A DNA stretch of 64,000 nucleotides from NVTR01 sp965237505 (GCA_965237505.1 CBDEFR010000008.1:248001-312000), one strand, 5' to 3'; counted from the stretch's first letter, positions 17,459 through 26,950 are shown. Numbers and translations: made by a program. The notes: generated from the letters alone by a model not told the origin.

Positions 17459-18862
17459 TGTCGGTAACACGCGATATGTCCGGTTTATGTACCAGATGAT
17501 CTGTCCGGTTTTAGAACGCCTCCAAGCCATGGAGGGAGGCGATGCGTCGGACGGAGCAGGTACAGGGACTGAGATTGATGAAGTTCTAGGAGGTTTACGG
17601 GTGCACCCATCGGGGTGGCTTGAGCCAGGCGGAGGCGGCGGAGGTTCTGGGTGTCTCGGAGCGCACCTTCCGGCGCTGGCGCGACCGCTACGAGGCGGAG
17701 GGAGCCGACGGTCTCTACGACCGCCGCCTGGGCCGCCTCTCGGCGCGGCGCGCGCCGGTGGACGAGGTGGCGCGGGTGCTGGAGTTGTTCGACACCCGCT
17801 ACTGGGACTTCACGGCCAAGCACTTCCACGAGAAGCTGGTGGCCGATCATGGCTTCAAGCGCAGCTACAACTGGCTGCGGCTGAGCTTGCAAGCCCATGG
17901 GCGCAGGCGCGCGGCGCCCAGGCGTGGGGCGCACCGGCGCAAGCGGCCGCGCCGTGCCTTGCCCGGCATGATGTTGCACCAGGACGGCTCGAGCCACGAG
18001 TGGGTCCCCGGTCGATGGTGGGACCTGATCGTCACCATGGACGATGCGACCAGCGATATCTACTCGGCCTTCTTCGTCGCCGAAGAGGGCACCATGTCGA
18101 GCTTCCAGGGGGTGTCCGAGGCGATCCGGGCCAAGGCCTGTTCTGCTCGCTCTACGCCGACCGCGCCAGCCACTACTGGAACACGCCCGAGGCCGGCGGC
18201 AAGGTGGACAAGGACACCCCGACCCAGGTCGGCCGCGCCCTGGCGCAGCTCGGCATCGAGCTGATCCCGGCCTACTCGCCCGAGGCAAGGGGGCGCTCGG
18301 AGCGCATGTTCGGCACCTTGCAGAAGCGCCTGCCCCAGGAACTCAGGCTCGCCGGCATCACCGACATGGTCGAGGCCAACCGCTTCCTCAAGGAGGTCTT
18401 CCTGCCACAACACAACGCCCGCTTCGCGACCCCGGCCGAGGACCGGGGCACCGCCTTCGTCCCCTTCACCGGCGCGCTCGACGACATCCTGTGCATCCAC
18501 GAGGAACGCACCGTCTCAAACGACAACACGGTGCGCTACAAGCGCCTGGCACTTCAGATCCCCGCTGGCCGCCACCGCCGCCATTACGTCAAGGCCAGGG
18601 TCCGCGTCCACGAATACCCCGACGGCACAATGGCCGTCTTCCATGGACCGCGATGTCTGGCGCGATACCACGCCGATGGCCAACCGATCGACAGCCAAAC
18701 CCGCGAGGCCGCGTGACCCGCTTCGACGCGACCGACCGGCGGCCCTGTGGACAAGTGGACAGCCGCTCCGCGACCGACCACTTCCCCACAGGGCCAGAAA
18801 CCGCAACAGAAGCGGTCAACTCATATGGTACATAAACCGGTCAACTCAGAATGTTCTCGACA
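17459..18862 (+). mobile_element. ISNCY-family (IS1202-like) element, copy 1 (1404 bp), 18-bp target duplication
   Basis: Both ends start TGTCG and share the inner blocks CCGGTTTATGTACCA and TGTCCG/TGACCG, arranged as two sub-repeats. An exact 18-bp direct repeat CCCACCACTCCGTTTAAC flanks the element (17441-17458, 18863-18880). Long duplications are known for the IS1202 group. Confidence 0.85.
17542..18716 (+). pseudogene. ISNCY-family transposase with amber codon and frameshift
   Basis: The ATG at 17542 (GGAGG upstream) begins MRRTEQVQGLRLMKF, then TAG at 17587. The frame goes on as EVYGCTHRGGLSQAEAAEVL. Near 18137 a G is missing, so LFCSLYADRASHYWNTPEAG continues in another frame to the stop at 18716. 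The product would match the intact 391-aa relative at 55317-56492 (MMLHQDGSSHEWVPGRWWD; PAYSPEARGRSERMFGTLQ). Two lesions mark it as dead. Confidence 0.85.
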
Positions 18863-18949
18863 CCCACCACTCCGTTTAACCCGACAAACGTTTCCCTGAT
18901 TGAACCGCCCCTAGTTTACCGGAGGGTAAATCTCTAGGAAGATTACCTT

Positions 18950-19285
18950 ATGGTACAAAAGAAAACATCAAAGAATTACCCAGCCGAGTTTCGTGCACGA
19001 GCAGTTAGATTGGTTGTGGATCATCGCAGTGATTATGGTAGCGATAATGCTGCTTTTATAGCCATATCAGGAAAGCTGGGGTGTTCCCCGGACAGTTTAC
19101 GTGTCTGGCATCGGCAAGCCGAATGTGATGCAGGGGATCGCACAGGGCCGACGAGCGAAGAGAAGGCACGGATAAAATCCCTTGAGCATGAAGTCCGTGA
19201 GCTTCGTCAAGCCAATGAGATCCTGAAGAAGGCGTCTGCATATTTTGCGCAGGCGGAGCTCGACCGCCCGTTTCGCAAATGGTGA
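18950..19285 (+). CDS. IS3-family OrfA
   Basis: The protein is 111 aa: MVQKKTSKNYPAEFRARAVR is the classic transposase-8 opening, followed by a helix-turn-helix (GKLGCSPDSLRVWHRQAE) and a leucine-zipper-like tail (IKSLEHEVRELRQANEILKK). The frame overlaps OrfB by a few bases near an expected -1 slip site (19279-19285). Confidence 0.88.
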   Translation: MVQKKTSKNYPAEFRARAVRLVVDHRSDYGSDNAAFIAISGKLGCSPDSLRVWHRQAECDAGDRTGPTSEEKARIKSLEHEVRELRQANEILKKASAYFAQAELDRPFRKW

Positions 19286-20139
19286 ATTTCATTGAAGATC
19301 ATCGTGTTGATTTTGGGGTCGAGCCAATTTGCAAAGTACTGCCGATTGCCACGTCGACATATTACCACCGGATAGCGATTGCGCGTGATCCTGAACGAGC
19401 GTCCGATAGGGCCAAAAGTGATCAGGCCAATCGTAAAAACATTCAGAAGGCGTGGGAGGATAACCATTCAGTTTATGGCGCAAAGAAAGTTTGGCATGCG
19501 CTGTGCAGGCAGGGCAAGGATATTGCCCGTTGCACGGTAGAACGCCTTATGAAACAGATGGGAATACAAGGAGTTGTGCGTGGCAAGAAGGTCATAACCA
19601 CCTATCTTGACACGTCCCAAGCATGCCCAGACGACAAGGTTAATCGCGTGTTCAAAGCCGATGCTCCGAACCAGCTTTGGGTTTCTGACTTTACCTACGT
19701 CTCAACATGGGTGGGTATGATCTATGTGGCCTTTGTAATAGATGTCTTTGCCCGCAAAATCGTGGGCTGGCGGGTCTCAAGGTCCATGACAACGGAGTTT
19801 GTTCTGGATGCGCTTAATCAGGCCATCTGTCAGCGTTGCCCGATGGAGGCAGACAATCTCATCCACCATTCCGACCGTGGCAGTCAGTATCTTGCGATCC
19901 GATATGCAGAACGGTTGGTTGAAGCGGGTATTGACCCTTCTGTTGGCAGCGTTGGTGACAGTTATGATAATGCGCTGGCCGAGTGTATTATTGGCTTATT
20001 CAAAACTGAGGTTATTAACCACATCGGGCCGTGGCGTTCCATGGGTCAACTTGAGTGGGCAACGCTTAAATGGGTTGATTGGTTCAACAATGAACGCTTG
20101 CTCGAACCCATCGGATACATCACACCAGCCGAAGCGGAG

Positions 20140-21350
20140 CAGGGGTATCGCATGAATAGCTGGCCCGTGTTTGCTACGTGCATCAACGTCTGATTCAATG
20201 TCACCAGAACACGCATCTGGAGGACTTGCTTTGGAAAAGACTACATCATTTCAATCTGTTATTTCGGCCATCCCTGACCCTCGCCAGCAGGCGAAGGTGC
20301 TTTACCCGCTTGATGAGATCCTGCTTTTAAGCCTGTGTGCGGTGGTCTCGGGCGGCGAGAGTGTCGTTGATATTGTCGAATATGGTGAAGAAAAGCTGAA
20401 GTTTCTGCGCAAATTGGCCCCTTTTGAGCACGGCATTCCCTCGCATGACACGCTTTCAACGGTGTTTCGGCTGCTTGATCCGGAGAAGTTCAGTACAGCC
20501 TTTGCGCAATGGGCTGCTGGCCTGGCGGGACGCGTTGAAGGCTCGATTGTGGCCGTCGATGGCAAGACGATGCGCGGGTCAAAGGCCGGTGGTGAAACAC
20601 CTCTGCATTTGATCTCGGCCTACTGTGATGATCTGCGTCTGGTACTGGGTCAGCGGGCAAGTGCGCACAAAAAGAACGAGATCAAGGACATTCCATTGCT
20701 CTTGGATTTGCTCCACGTTGAGGGCGCGATCGTGACGCTGGACGCGATGGGGTGCCAACGCCAGATTGCCTGCAAAATCCGCGACAAGGGGGCCGACTAC
20801 GTGCTGGCGCTCAAGGGAAATCAGAGCAGCCTTTTTGAGGATGTGAAACTGTGGTTTGAAGAGAGGGAGCATGAAAATACTGCGTCGTTACAGACTGTTG
20901 ATGGCGATAAAGGTCGGATTGAGACCCGGACCTACACCCAGAGTGACACCATAGAATGGCTGCAAGAGCGCCATCCGGGTTGGGCGGGCCTGACCAGTAT
21001 TGGTCGCGTTGTCTCGATCCGTGAAAGCAACGGGAAAACAACACAACAAACCCGATACTTCATCTCGTCTCTACCGAAAGATGCGCCGCGCTTTGCCCAT
21101 GCGGTACGCTCCCATTGGGGGATTGAAAACCGCCTCCACTGGGTGCTCGACGTCACATTCCGCGATGATGACAGCCGTGTTCGTAAGGATCACGGCCCCA
21201 AGAATTTTGCCGTCATCAAACACATGGCAATGAATCTGCTCAACAAGGCAAAAGATAAAAAATCGCTCAGGGTCATGCGCAAAAAGGCCGGATGGAACAA
21301 TCGGTTCTTACTGCAAATTCTCCGGACATAACCTTCATGCGATTCCCCTG
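20140..21350 (+). mobile_element. ISAs1-family insertion sequence, copy 2 (1211 bp), nested in IS3
   Basis: It has the same ends as the copy at 2262 and is flanked by CGAAGCGGAG at 20130-20139 and 21351-21360. Both copies are in the same orientation 17.9 kb apart, so recombination between them would delete the intervening segment including tup, znu and puuD. Confidence 0.94.
20231..21331 (+). CDS. ISAs1-family transposase (copy 2)
   Basis: The amino-acid sequence is identical to that at 2353-3453, including the TTG start after GGAGG. No lesion is visible. Identity of both copies implies recent transposition. Confidence 0.9.
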   Translation: MEKTTSFQSVISAIPDPRQQAKVLYPLDEILLLSLCAVVSGGESVVDIVEYGEEKLKFLRKLAPFEHGIPSHDTLSTVFRLLDPEKFSTAFAQWAAGLAGRVEGSIVAVDGKTMRGSKAGGETPLHLISAYCDDLRLVLGQRASAHKKNEIKDIPLLLDLLHVEGAIVTLDAMGCQRQIACKIRDKGADYVLALKGNQSSLFEDVKLWFEEREHENTASLQTVDGDKGRIETRTYTQSDTIEWLQERHPGWAGLTSIGRVVSIRESNGKTTQQTRYFISSLPKDAPRFAHAVRSHWGIENRLHWVLDVTFRDDDSRVRKDHGPKNFAVIKHMAMNLLNKAKDKKSLRVMRKKAGWNNRFLLQILRT

Positions 21351-21494
21351 CGAAGCGGAGGAAGCCTACTATGCAAACTTAAAAATGCTTGATAAAGTCG
21401 CTTAACATTTGAACAAAAACGCCCTCCAGTAAACTAGGGGCGGTTCATGGTTCTGTTTCGGCCCTCTTGCCCGGGGCTCCGCCCGTTCACGGCT

Positions 21495-21517
21495 GAAACG
21501 GTCCCCCGGACCGTTTC
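21495..21517. terminator. Hairpin downstream of the antitoxin gene
   Basis: GAAACGGTCC and GGACCGTTTC form a perfect 10-bp stem with a CCC loop, 12 bp past the antitoxin stop. No T-run follows on the minus strand, so a terminator function is only likely by position. Confidence 0.4.
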
Positions 21518-21528
21518 CAAGACGCCGC

Positions 21529-21780
21529 TCACCCCCAAAACCGCGCCCACAATTTCTCCACCGTCACCAGCGAGCCGCGCACCCCGGTCCGCGGGTTCAC
21601 CCCATCCGCGATCTCGTCCGCTTCCTCTGTCCAGATCCGCCGCAAATCCGCCATCGAGACCAGCGCCGCGGTCGGCACGCCAAAGCGCTCGATGATCACC
21701 GTTTCCCCGCCAAACTCCACCTTGCCGATCAGCTCGCTCAGATGCGAGCGAACGTCAGTCAGGTTGACCTTTATCACCAT
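21529..21780 (-). CDS. Phd/YefM-type antitoxin (orphan)
   Basis: From ATG 21780 the protein is 83 aa: VNLTDVRSHLSELIGKVEFG and ETVIIERFGVPTAALVSMAD are the DNA-binding N-terminal fold of the Phd family. The C-terminal part (EKLWARFWG) would wrap a toxin. No toxin gene follows; 82 bp downstream the IS3 element ends. The partner was probably removed, or the gene acts alone. The TTTAAAG boxes at 21789-21837 lie right upstream and may be its operator. Confidence 0.75.
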   Translation of the reverse strand: MVIKVNLTDVRSHLSELIGKVEFGGETVIIERFGVPTAALVSMADLRRIWTEEADEIADGVNPRTGVRGSLVTVEKLWARFWG

Positions 21781-21788
21781 GATTTCCA

Positions 21789-21837
21789 CTTTAAAGAGTT
21801 TAAACACGCCCCCTCAAACTGTTTAAAGAGTTTAAAG
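21789..21837. repeat. Twin TTTAAAG boxes upstream of the antitoxin (copy 2)
   Basis: CTTTAAAGAGTTTAAAC at 21789-21805 and GTTTAAAGAGTTTAAAG at 21821-21837 are spaced 32 bp, as at 10774-10826. Flanks are also alike: a G/C run between the boxes and an AAAACxCGxxTTC stretch on one side when one copy is read in reverse complement. The boxes sit 9 bases before the antitoxin start codon and 121 bp before the dehydrogenase gene. Confidence 0.6.
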
Positions 21838-21957
21838 AAATCGTGTTTTCTGCGGCCGCTCTGTCGTTTTTGCCGGGTCAGGGGTCGGCTGGCACTTCCC
21901 CTTTTGCACGGCTTTCGGCAAATTAGCCCAAACCCCGCCCTTACCTGAGTCGAAGCC

Positions 21958-24444
21958 ATGAAAACCCATATAAAAGCGCTGGTTATCGGCGGTGGCGCCG
22001 TCGGTGCAGGCATCGCCTACCATCTGGCCAAATCCGGCTGGGAGACCATGTTGCTCGAACGCGACGAGCTCACATCCGGCTCCACCTGGCACGCCGCTGG
22101 CTTGCTGCCGCTGTTCAACATGGGCTACACCACCACCCACATCCACGACTATTCGGTGAACTTTTACAAAGGCTTAGAGGCAGAGACCGGCCTGAACGCC
22201 GGCTTCTCGGTGGTCGGCAATCTGCGCATGGCCCAGAGCGCCGAACGCATGGACGAATTCATGCTCTACGCCACCACCGCCGACACCGTCGGCATACCTT
22301 ACCAGTGGCTGACCCCCGCGCAAATCAAATCCCGCTGGCCCCTGATCCGCACCGACGACCTGCAAGGCGCGCTCTACCACCCCACCGACGGCTACATCAA
22401 CCCCGCCGACGTCACCCAGGCGATGGCCAAAGGGGCGCGTCAGCATGGCTGTGTGATCGAACGCAAATGGCAGGCGGATGGCTATGAGTGGATCGGCTCT
22501 GAATGGCGCGTCACCTGCACTAAGATGTTGGAAAAAGGCGGAAATTTGGTTCCTTCGGAGGAACAGATCGTGATCACCGCCGAGCATGTTGTGACCGCGA
22601 CCGGCAACCACGCACAGCGTACCGCGCAGCTCTTGGGCATCAAGATTCCGGCCATTCCGGTCGAGCATCAGTACATCGTCATGGACACCGATCCGGCGCT
22701 TGTTGAATGGCGCAAAACCAACCCCGAACACCCGGTCATCCGCGACGCCGACGCCCAGTCCTACGTGCGCGAAGAACGCGGCGGCTGGATCCTCGGGGTC
22801 TACGAAAACGGTGCCCCGGCGCGGTTTGAATACAGTGTGCCCGACAGTTTTCGCGCCGACTTGTTTCAGCTCGATCTGGAGCGGATCGAAGACCAGTACA
22901 TGGCGATGATCCACCGGGTACCATCCTGCGAAGCCTCTGGTTTAAAAGACGATTTCAACGGTCCGATCTGTTACACACCTGACGGCAACCCGCTGGTTGG
23001 CCCGGCGCCGGGGCTGCGTAATATGTGGCTGGCGGAAGGGTTTTCGTTCGGCATTACGGCGGCCGGTGGCATTGGCAAATACCTGGCCCAGATGATGACC
23101 GAGGGTGAAGCCGAGATTGACATGGCCAGCCTTGACCCCAAGCGCTACGGCGACTGGATCACCACCGAATATGCAACGCGGAAAAATGAAGAATGCTATT
23201 CTCACGTCTATGTGCTGCACCACCCCGATGAAGAACGCGGCGCGGCGCGCCCATTGCGCACCGCCCCCGCCTATGACCGTCAAAAAGCGGCGGGCGCGCA
23301 GTTTGGGCAGGTGAATGGTTGGGAACGGCCCAACTATTATGCACCTGCCGGATTTGATGACACTGCGGCACGCTCGTTCGGTCGCGGAGGCTGGTGGGAC
23401 CATACGCTCGCCGAGGCCAAAGCGATCCGCGAATCCGCTGGTCTTATTGACGCGACCGCCTTCACCAAGCACTTGGTGCGCGGTCCCGGTGCGACGCAAT
23501 TCCTGGACTGGTTCACCACCAACAAGCTGCCCCGTGTGGGCCGGATCAACCTGACCTACGCGCTGACAAGCGCAGGCACCACACGCACCGAATACACCAT
23601 CGTGCGCTTGGCCGATGATGAGTATTACCTGGTGTCTGCAGGGGCCTGGGCTGCCTATGATGCTGATTTTCTTAGGAAAGCGGCGACGGACAAGATGGGA
23701 GATTTTGGCTGGATCGACATCCATGACGTGACCACCCAGTGGGGCGTGTTTGCGCTCGCCGGGCCCAGATCGCGCGATATTCTCAAACAGATCATCAAAG
23801 ACACCAATGCACAAGGCGTGCTTTCCAACAAGCGCTTCCCCTGGCTTTCCATGCGCAATATCGAACTCGGCATGTGCCCGGTGCGCGCCGTCCGAGTGGC
23901 CTATACCGGTGAGCTTGGCTGGGAGCTGCACCACCCGATTGAGATGCAGAATTACTTATGGGATTTGTTGATCGCAGCCGGTGAAAAGCACGCCATGAAG
24001 CTCGCTGGCGCCCGCGCGCAAAACTGGTTGCGGCAGGAAAAATCTTACCGGGCGTTCGGCACCGAATTGGGCCGCGACGCGACTCCGCTCGAGGCCGGTC
24101 TGGACCGTTTCATCGATCTGGAAAAAGATTTTCACGGCAGGGACGCGATGATCAAGACCGGCATAAGATCCAAATGTGTGACCGTGCTGATTGACGGTCC
24201 CGACGATGCGGATCCTTGGGGGCGCGAGGCGCTTTATCACGGCGACATCAAAGCCGGGCGGCTGACGTCAGGCGGCTATTCGGTGCATTTCGGTCGTCAG
24301 ATCGGCATGGGCTACGTGCGTCCCGATCTGGCCGAGCCGGGGCAAAAGGTAAAAGTGAAAATGCGAAATCAGCTTTGGGATGCGGAAGTCGCAGAAGACA
24401 GCCCGTATGACCCAACCAACGCCGTAATCCAGGTAGATGGCTGA
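21958..24444 (+). CDS. FAD-dependent dimethylglycine/sarcosine dehydrogenase-like protein with GcvT domain
   Basis: The protein is 828 aa. Residues 5-390 are a DAO-type flavoprotein: dinucleotide motif VIGGGAVGAGIAYHLAKSG, then TSGSTWHAAGLLP, the usual place of covalent FAD at the WH pair. Residues ~430-800 form the aminomethyltransferase (GcvT) and C-terminal barrel domains (DITAFTKHLVRGPGA-like region; YTGELGWELHHP; SGGYSVHFGRQIGMGYVRPD) that bind tetrahydrofolate. Family members oxidatively demethylate N-methylated glycines and pass the C1 unit to folate. The GFA gene overlaps its end by 8 bases. The exact substrate is not decided by sequence. Confidence 0.85.
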   Translation: MKTHIKALVIGGGAVGAGIAYHLAKSGWETMLLERDELTSGSTWHAAGLLPLFNMGYTTTHIHDYSVNFYKGLEAETGLNAGFSVVGNLRMAQSAERMDEFMLYATTADTVGIPYQWLTPAQIKSRWPLIRTDDLQGALYHPTDGYINPADVTQAMAKGARQHGCVIERKWQADGYEWIGSEWRVTCTKMLEKGGNLVPSEEQIVITAEHVVTATGNHAQRTAQLLGIKIPAIPVEHQYIVMDTDPALVEWRKTNPEHPVIRDADAQSYVREERGGWILGVYENGAPARFEYSVPDSFRADLFQLDLERIEDQYMAMIHRVPSCEASGLKDDFNGPICYTPDGNPLVGPAPGLRNMWLAEGFSFGITAAGGIGKYLAQMMTEGEAEIDMASLDPKRYGDWITTEYATRKNEECYSHVYVLHHPDEERGAARPLRTAPAYDRQKAAGAQFGQVNGWERPNYYAPAGFDDTAARSFGRGGWWDHTLAEAKAIRESAGLIDATAFTKHLVRGPGATQFLDWFTTNKLPRVGRINLTYALTSAGTTRTEYTIVRLADDEYYLVSAGAWAAYDADFLRKAATDKMGDFGWIDIHDVTTQWGVFALAGPRSRDILKQIIKDTNAQGVLSNKRFPWLSMRNIELGMCPVRAVRVAYTGELGWELHHPIEMQNYLWDLLIAAGEKHAMKLAGARAQNWLRQEKSYRAFGTELGRDATPLEAGLDRFIDLEKDFHGRDAMIKTGIRSKCVTVLIDGPDDADPWGREALYHGDIKAGRLTSGGYSVHFGRQIGMGYVRPDLAEPGQKVKVKMRNQLWDAEVAEDSPYDPTNAVIQVDG

Positions 24445-24799
24445 TCTCCCGATCAATGGCGCCTGCCACTGCGGGGCAGTTACTTTCCAAGTCACCACGC
24501 AGCCCAATTGGATGGTGTCGTGCAATTGCTCGATCTGCCGGCGGCTAGCGCCGCTATGGGTTCATTCGCCGCCGGCTACTGCCACAGTCAATGCACCGGC
24601 AGACAGCATCACCGCCTATATCTGGGGCGATCGGGGCATCGAATTTCACGGTTGCGCTACGTGCGGCTGCACCACCCTTTGGGCTGGGGTGAGCGGCGAT
24701 CGGATCGCGGTCAATATGCGGCTGGCCGATCCCGAGGCGATAAAAGATTTCCGCGTTCGGCACTGGGACGGTGCAGACAGCTGGGATTGGCTCGACTAA
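24437..24799 (+). CDS. GFA family (glutathione-dependent formaldehyde-activating-like) protein
   Basis: The protein is 120 aa with the zinc cysteines of the family: GACHCGAV, VSCNCSICRR and HGCATCGCTTLW. Family members are linked to S-hydroxymethyl-glutathione formation or are of unknown role. Overlap with the dehydrogenase gene suggests coupled expression, and formaldehyde is the expected by-product of N-demethylation, so a scavenging role is a reasonable inference. Confidence 0.82.
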   Translation: MADLPINGACHCGAVTFQVTTQPNWMVSCNCSICRRLAPLWVHSPPATATVNAPADSITAYIWGDRGIEFHGCATCGCTTLWAGVSGDRIAVNMRLADPEAIKDFRVRHWDGADSWDWLD

Positions 24800-25008
24800 C
24801 GTCGTCTTCTTGCGAATGTGCGCCTGCTGGGATGAATACAATCGGATCATCAATACGTTACGTGGAAGGCGGTCCATTCGCTTTCAGCTCGATAATTCAG
24901 CGGGAATTTAGATACATATTTTGTAAGCGTCTGGTCTGGCTGCCCTGCCTGAGGCCGCAGATGTCAGATAGTGTCCATGATCGTTAATGGACATTATCGA
25001 GGTCAGAT

Positions 25009-25359
25009 GTGGGCAGGAAGAAGCGCCGGAACTGGAGCAATAACGAGAAGCGGATGATCTGTGCGCAAACGCGGGTTCCGGGGATTTCGGTTAGTCAGGT
25101 TGCGCGGCGGTATGATGTGAATGCCAATCTCGTGTTTACGTGGCTGAGGGATGGGCGGTTTTCGCCTGATGGCGATACACAGAAGCAGGCTTGCTTTCTG
25201 CCGGTCGAGATAATTGCGGATGTGCGGCATGAAGACGCGCCGCCGGTTGTGGCAGGCGGCAGGATTGAGTTTGATCTTGCTGGCGGGCACCGGCTTTGTG
25301 TCAGCGGGACTTACGATCCCGATGCCCTTGCCCGCCTGATCCGTGGCTTGTCCGGATGA
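25009..25359 (+). CDS. tnpA: IS66 TnpA (accessory HTH protein)
   Basis: GTG start at 25009 with GAGG upstream; 116 aa. The helix-turn-helix is GISVSQVARRYDVNANLVFT and the tail is the conserved GRIEFDLAGGHRLCVSGTYD. It overlaps tnpB by 4 bases. Intact. Confidence 0.9.
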   Translation: MGRKKRRNWSNNEKRMICAQTRVPGISVSQVARRYDVNANLVFTWLRDGRFSPDGDTQKQACFLPVEIIADVRHEDAPPVVAGGRIEFDLAGGHRLCVSGTYDPDALARLIRGLSG

Positions 25360-25703
25360 TCCCGGTACCGTCGAACACGAAGGTGTGGCTGGCTGCCGGG
25401 GTAACGGATATGCGCCGGGGGTTTGCGACGCTGGCGGCTCAGGCGGAACAGACGCTGAAGCAGAACCCTTATTGCGGCCACATGTTCGTTTTCCGTGGAC
25501 GGCGTGGCGATCTGATCAAGATCATTTGGTGGGACGGTCAGGGGGCCTGTCTGTTCTCCAAGCGATTGGAGAAGGGCCGGTTTGTCTGGCCTTCTGCAAA
25601 AGACGGCACAGTCGCATTGACACCGGCCCAGTTGGCGATGCTTCTGGAGGGCATTGACTGGCGTATTCCGCAGCGCACATGGCGGCCATTGAAGGCGGGA
25701 TAA
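25356..25703 (+). CDS. tnpB: IS66 TnpB (Orf2) accessory protein
   Basis: The ATG at 25356 overlaps the tnpA stop. The protein (115 aa) has the family core WLAAGVTDMRRGFATLAAQA and MFVFRGRRGDLIKIIWWDG, ending QRTWRPLKAG. Intact; required with TnpA and TnpC for IS66 movement. Confidence 0.92.
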   Translation: MIPVPSNTKVWLAAGVTDMRRGFATLAAQAEQTLKQNPYCGHMFVFRGRRGDLIKIIWWDGQGACLFSKRLEKGRFVWPSAKDGTVALTPAQLAMLLEGIDWRIPQRTWRPLKAG

Positions 25704-26057
25704 TCTGGCCGGATCAGTGATTTGGGGATTCCCTAAAGCCCGTTAATTTGCTAGGTTTTGGCCATGATCGATGTGGCCCGAGCCTTACCGGAAGACCCCG
25801 ATGAGTTGCGTGCTTTCACGCAGCTTCTGCTGGCCGAGGTGAAGTCTCAGGCGATGTTGATCGAGAAGCTCAGGCACCAGTTATCCGGGCATCGCACACA
25901 TAGGTTTGGCAGCAAATCCGAGAGCATCGAGCAGCTGCAACTGGCCCTGGAGAGCAGTGAGATTGCAACGGCAGCGATGACAGCCAGGTTACGCCTGTGA
26001 CCTGCCCCCAATTTGAGGGCCACTTTTAGGTAGACTCTGTTCCTCTTTTGTTTGCCA

Positions 26058-26924
26058 TTATTCGGCGGCGTGAGCAATGGGCGGTGGCGCGGAGCCTTCA
26101 GATAGCTCAAGCGTCGCTGCCCATTGCGGTTTATGGAAAGGCCTGTTTGCGGCAAATTCTTCCGGGGTTTGATAGTTCAGCGAAGAGTGGGGCCGGTTTT
26201 GATTGTAATCGATCCGCCAGTCCTCGATGATCCTTTCTGCCTCGGCCAGCGAGGTGAACCAGTTCAAGTTCAGGCATTCTTCGCGAAACCGGCCGTTGAA
26301 ACTTTCGATGTAGGCGTTCTGGGTCGGCTTGCCCGGGTCGATGAAGTAGAGCTGCACGCCGTGATCATCTGCCCAGCCATCAAGCGCGCGGCCTCGTAGT
26401 TCAGGCCCATTGTCAACGGTCAGAACATCCGGGTACCCCCGCTCACGAGCCACCCGTTCCAGCATTTCCACCACGCGGGAGCCGGGGATCGACAGGGCCA
26501 CATCAATCGCCGGACATTCCCGTGTGCAGTCGTCTTTCAGATTGACGGTGCGGAACTTCCTGCCGTTGGCGAGCGCATCCATGGTGAAGTCCAGGCTCCA
26601 CCGCTGGTTGGCGGCGATCGGGCACCAGGCGCCTTCGCGCACGCCCTTGGGGATTTTCTTGCGATTGCGGCGGCGCAGGGTCAGGCGCTCCTCTCGGTAA
26701 AGTCGCTCCACCACTTTCACGTTCACCTTGAAACCCTCCTGGCCAAGCTTGGCATGCAACATGCGATAGCCATAGCGTCGGTGTTTGCCGGAAAGCGTGA
26801 CCAGCCGTTCCCGTATCCTCGCATGGCGATCCGGCCTTCCTCTGTATTCATTACTCGATCTGGAAAACCCAATCAGCCCACAGGCCCGCCGAGTTGAAAA
26901 CTGATAGTCACGGCAAAGAACCAT
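26058..26924 (-). CDS. IS3-family OrfB transposase
   Basis: The protein is 288 aa. After an HTH_21 part (HARIRERLVTLSGKHRRYGY) comes the integrase core with catalytic residues in WSLDFTMDALANGRKFRTVN, LTVDNGPELRGRALDGWADD and NAYIESFNGRFREECLN. The tail HSSLNYQTPEEFAANRP is typical of IS407 relatives. Intact. Made as an OrfAB fusion or separately after OrfA. Confidence 0.9.
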   Translation of the reverse strand: MVLCRDYQFSTRRACGLIGFSRSSNEYRGRPDRHARIRERLVTLSGKHRRYGYRMLHAKLGQEGFKVNVKVVERLYREERLTLRRRNRKKIPKGVREGAWCPIAANQRWSLDFTMDALANGRKFRTVNLKDDCTRECPAIDVALSIPGSRVVEMLERVARERGYPDVLTVDNGPELRGRALDGWADDHGVQLYFIDPGKPTQNAYIESFNGRFREECLNLNWFTSLAEAERIIEDWRIDYNQNRPHSSLNYQTPEEFAANRPFHKPQWAATLELSEGSAPPPIAHAAE

Positions 26925-26950
26925 GACTGCTTCCCGGCGGCTTGCAGGCT

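Larger units (their letters stand above)
19279..21405 (+). pseudogene. IS3-family OrfB, interrupted by ISAs1 near its 3' end
   Basis: The integrase core is complete (LWVSDFTYVSTWVGMIYVAF; HHSDRGSQYLAIRYAERLVE; NALAECIIGLFKTEVI), but at 20139 the ISAs1 enters. The original tail is on the other side: joining at the 10-bp duplication CGAAGCGGAG gives ITPAEAEEAYYANLKMLDKVA and the stop at 21405. The present product instead reads through EQGYRMNSWPVFATCINV. All three catalytic residues precede the break, so residual activity is possible. Confidence 0.9.
18901..21447 (+). mobile_element. IS3-family element carrying a nested ISAs1
   Basis: Inverted ends TGAACCGCCCCTAGTTTACC and TGAACCGCCCCTAGTTTACT define the element. 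Its own length without the nested ISAs1 and one 10-bp duplication is 1326 bp. I see no clear target duplication at 18900/21448, so an adjacent deletion or rearrangement may have happened after insertion. It lies 20 bp beyond the ISNCY right duplication. Confidence 0.85.
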
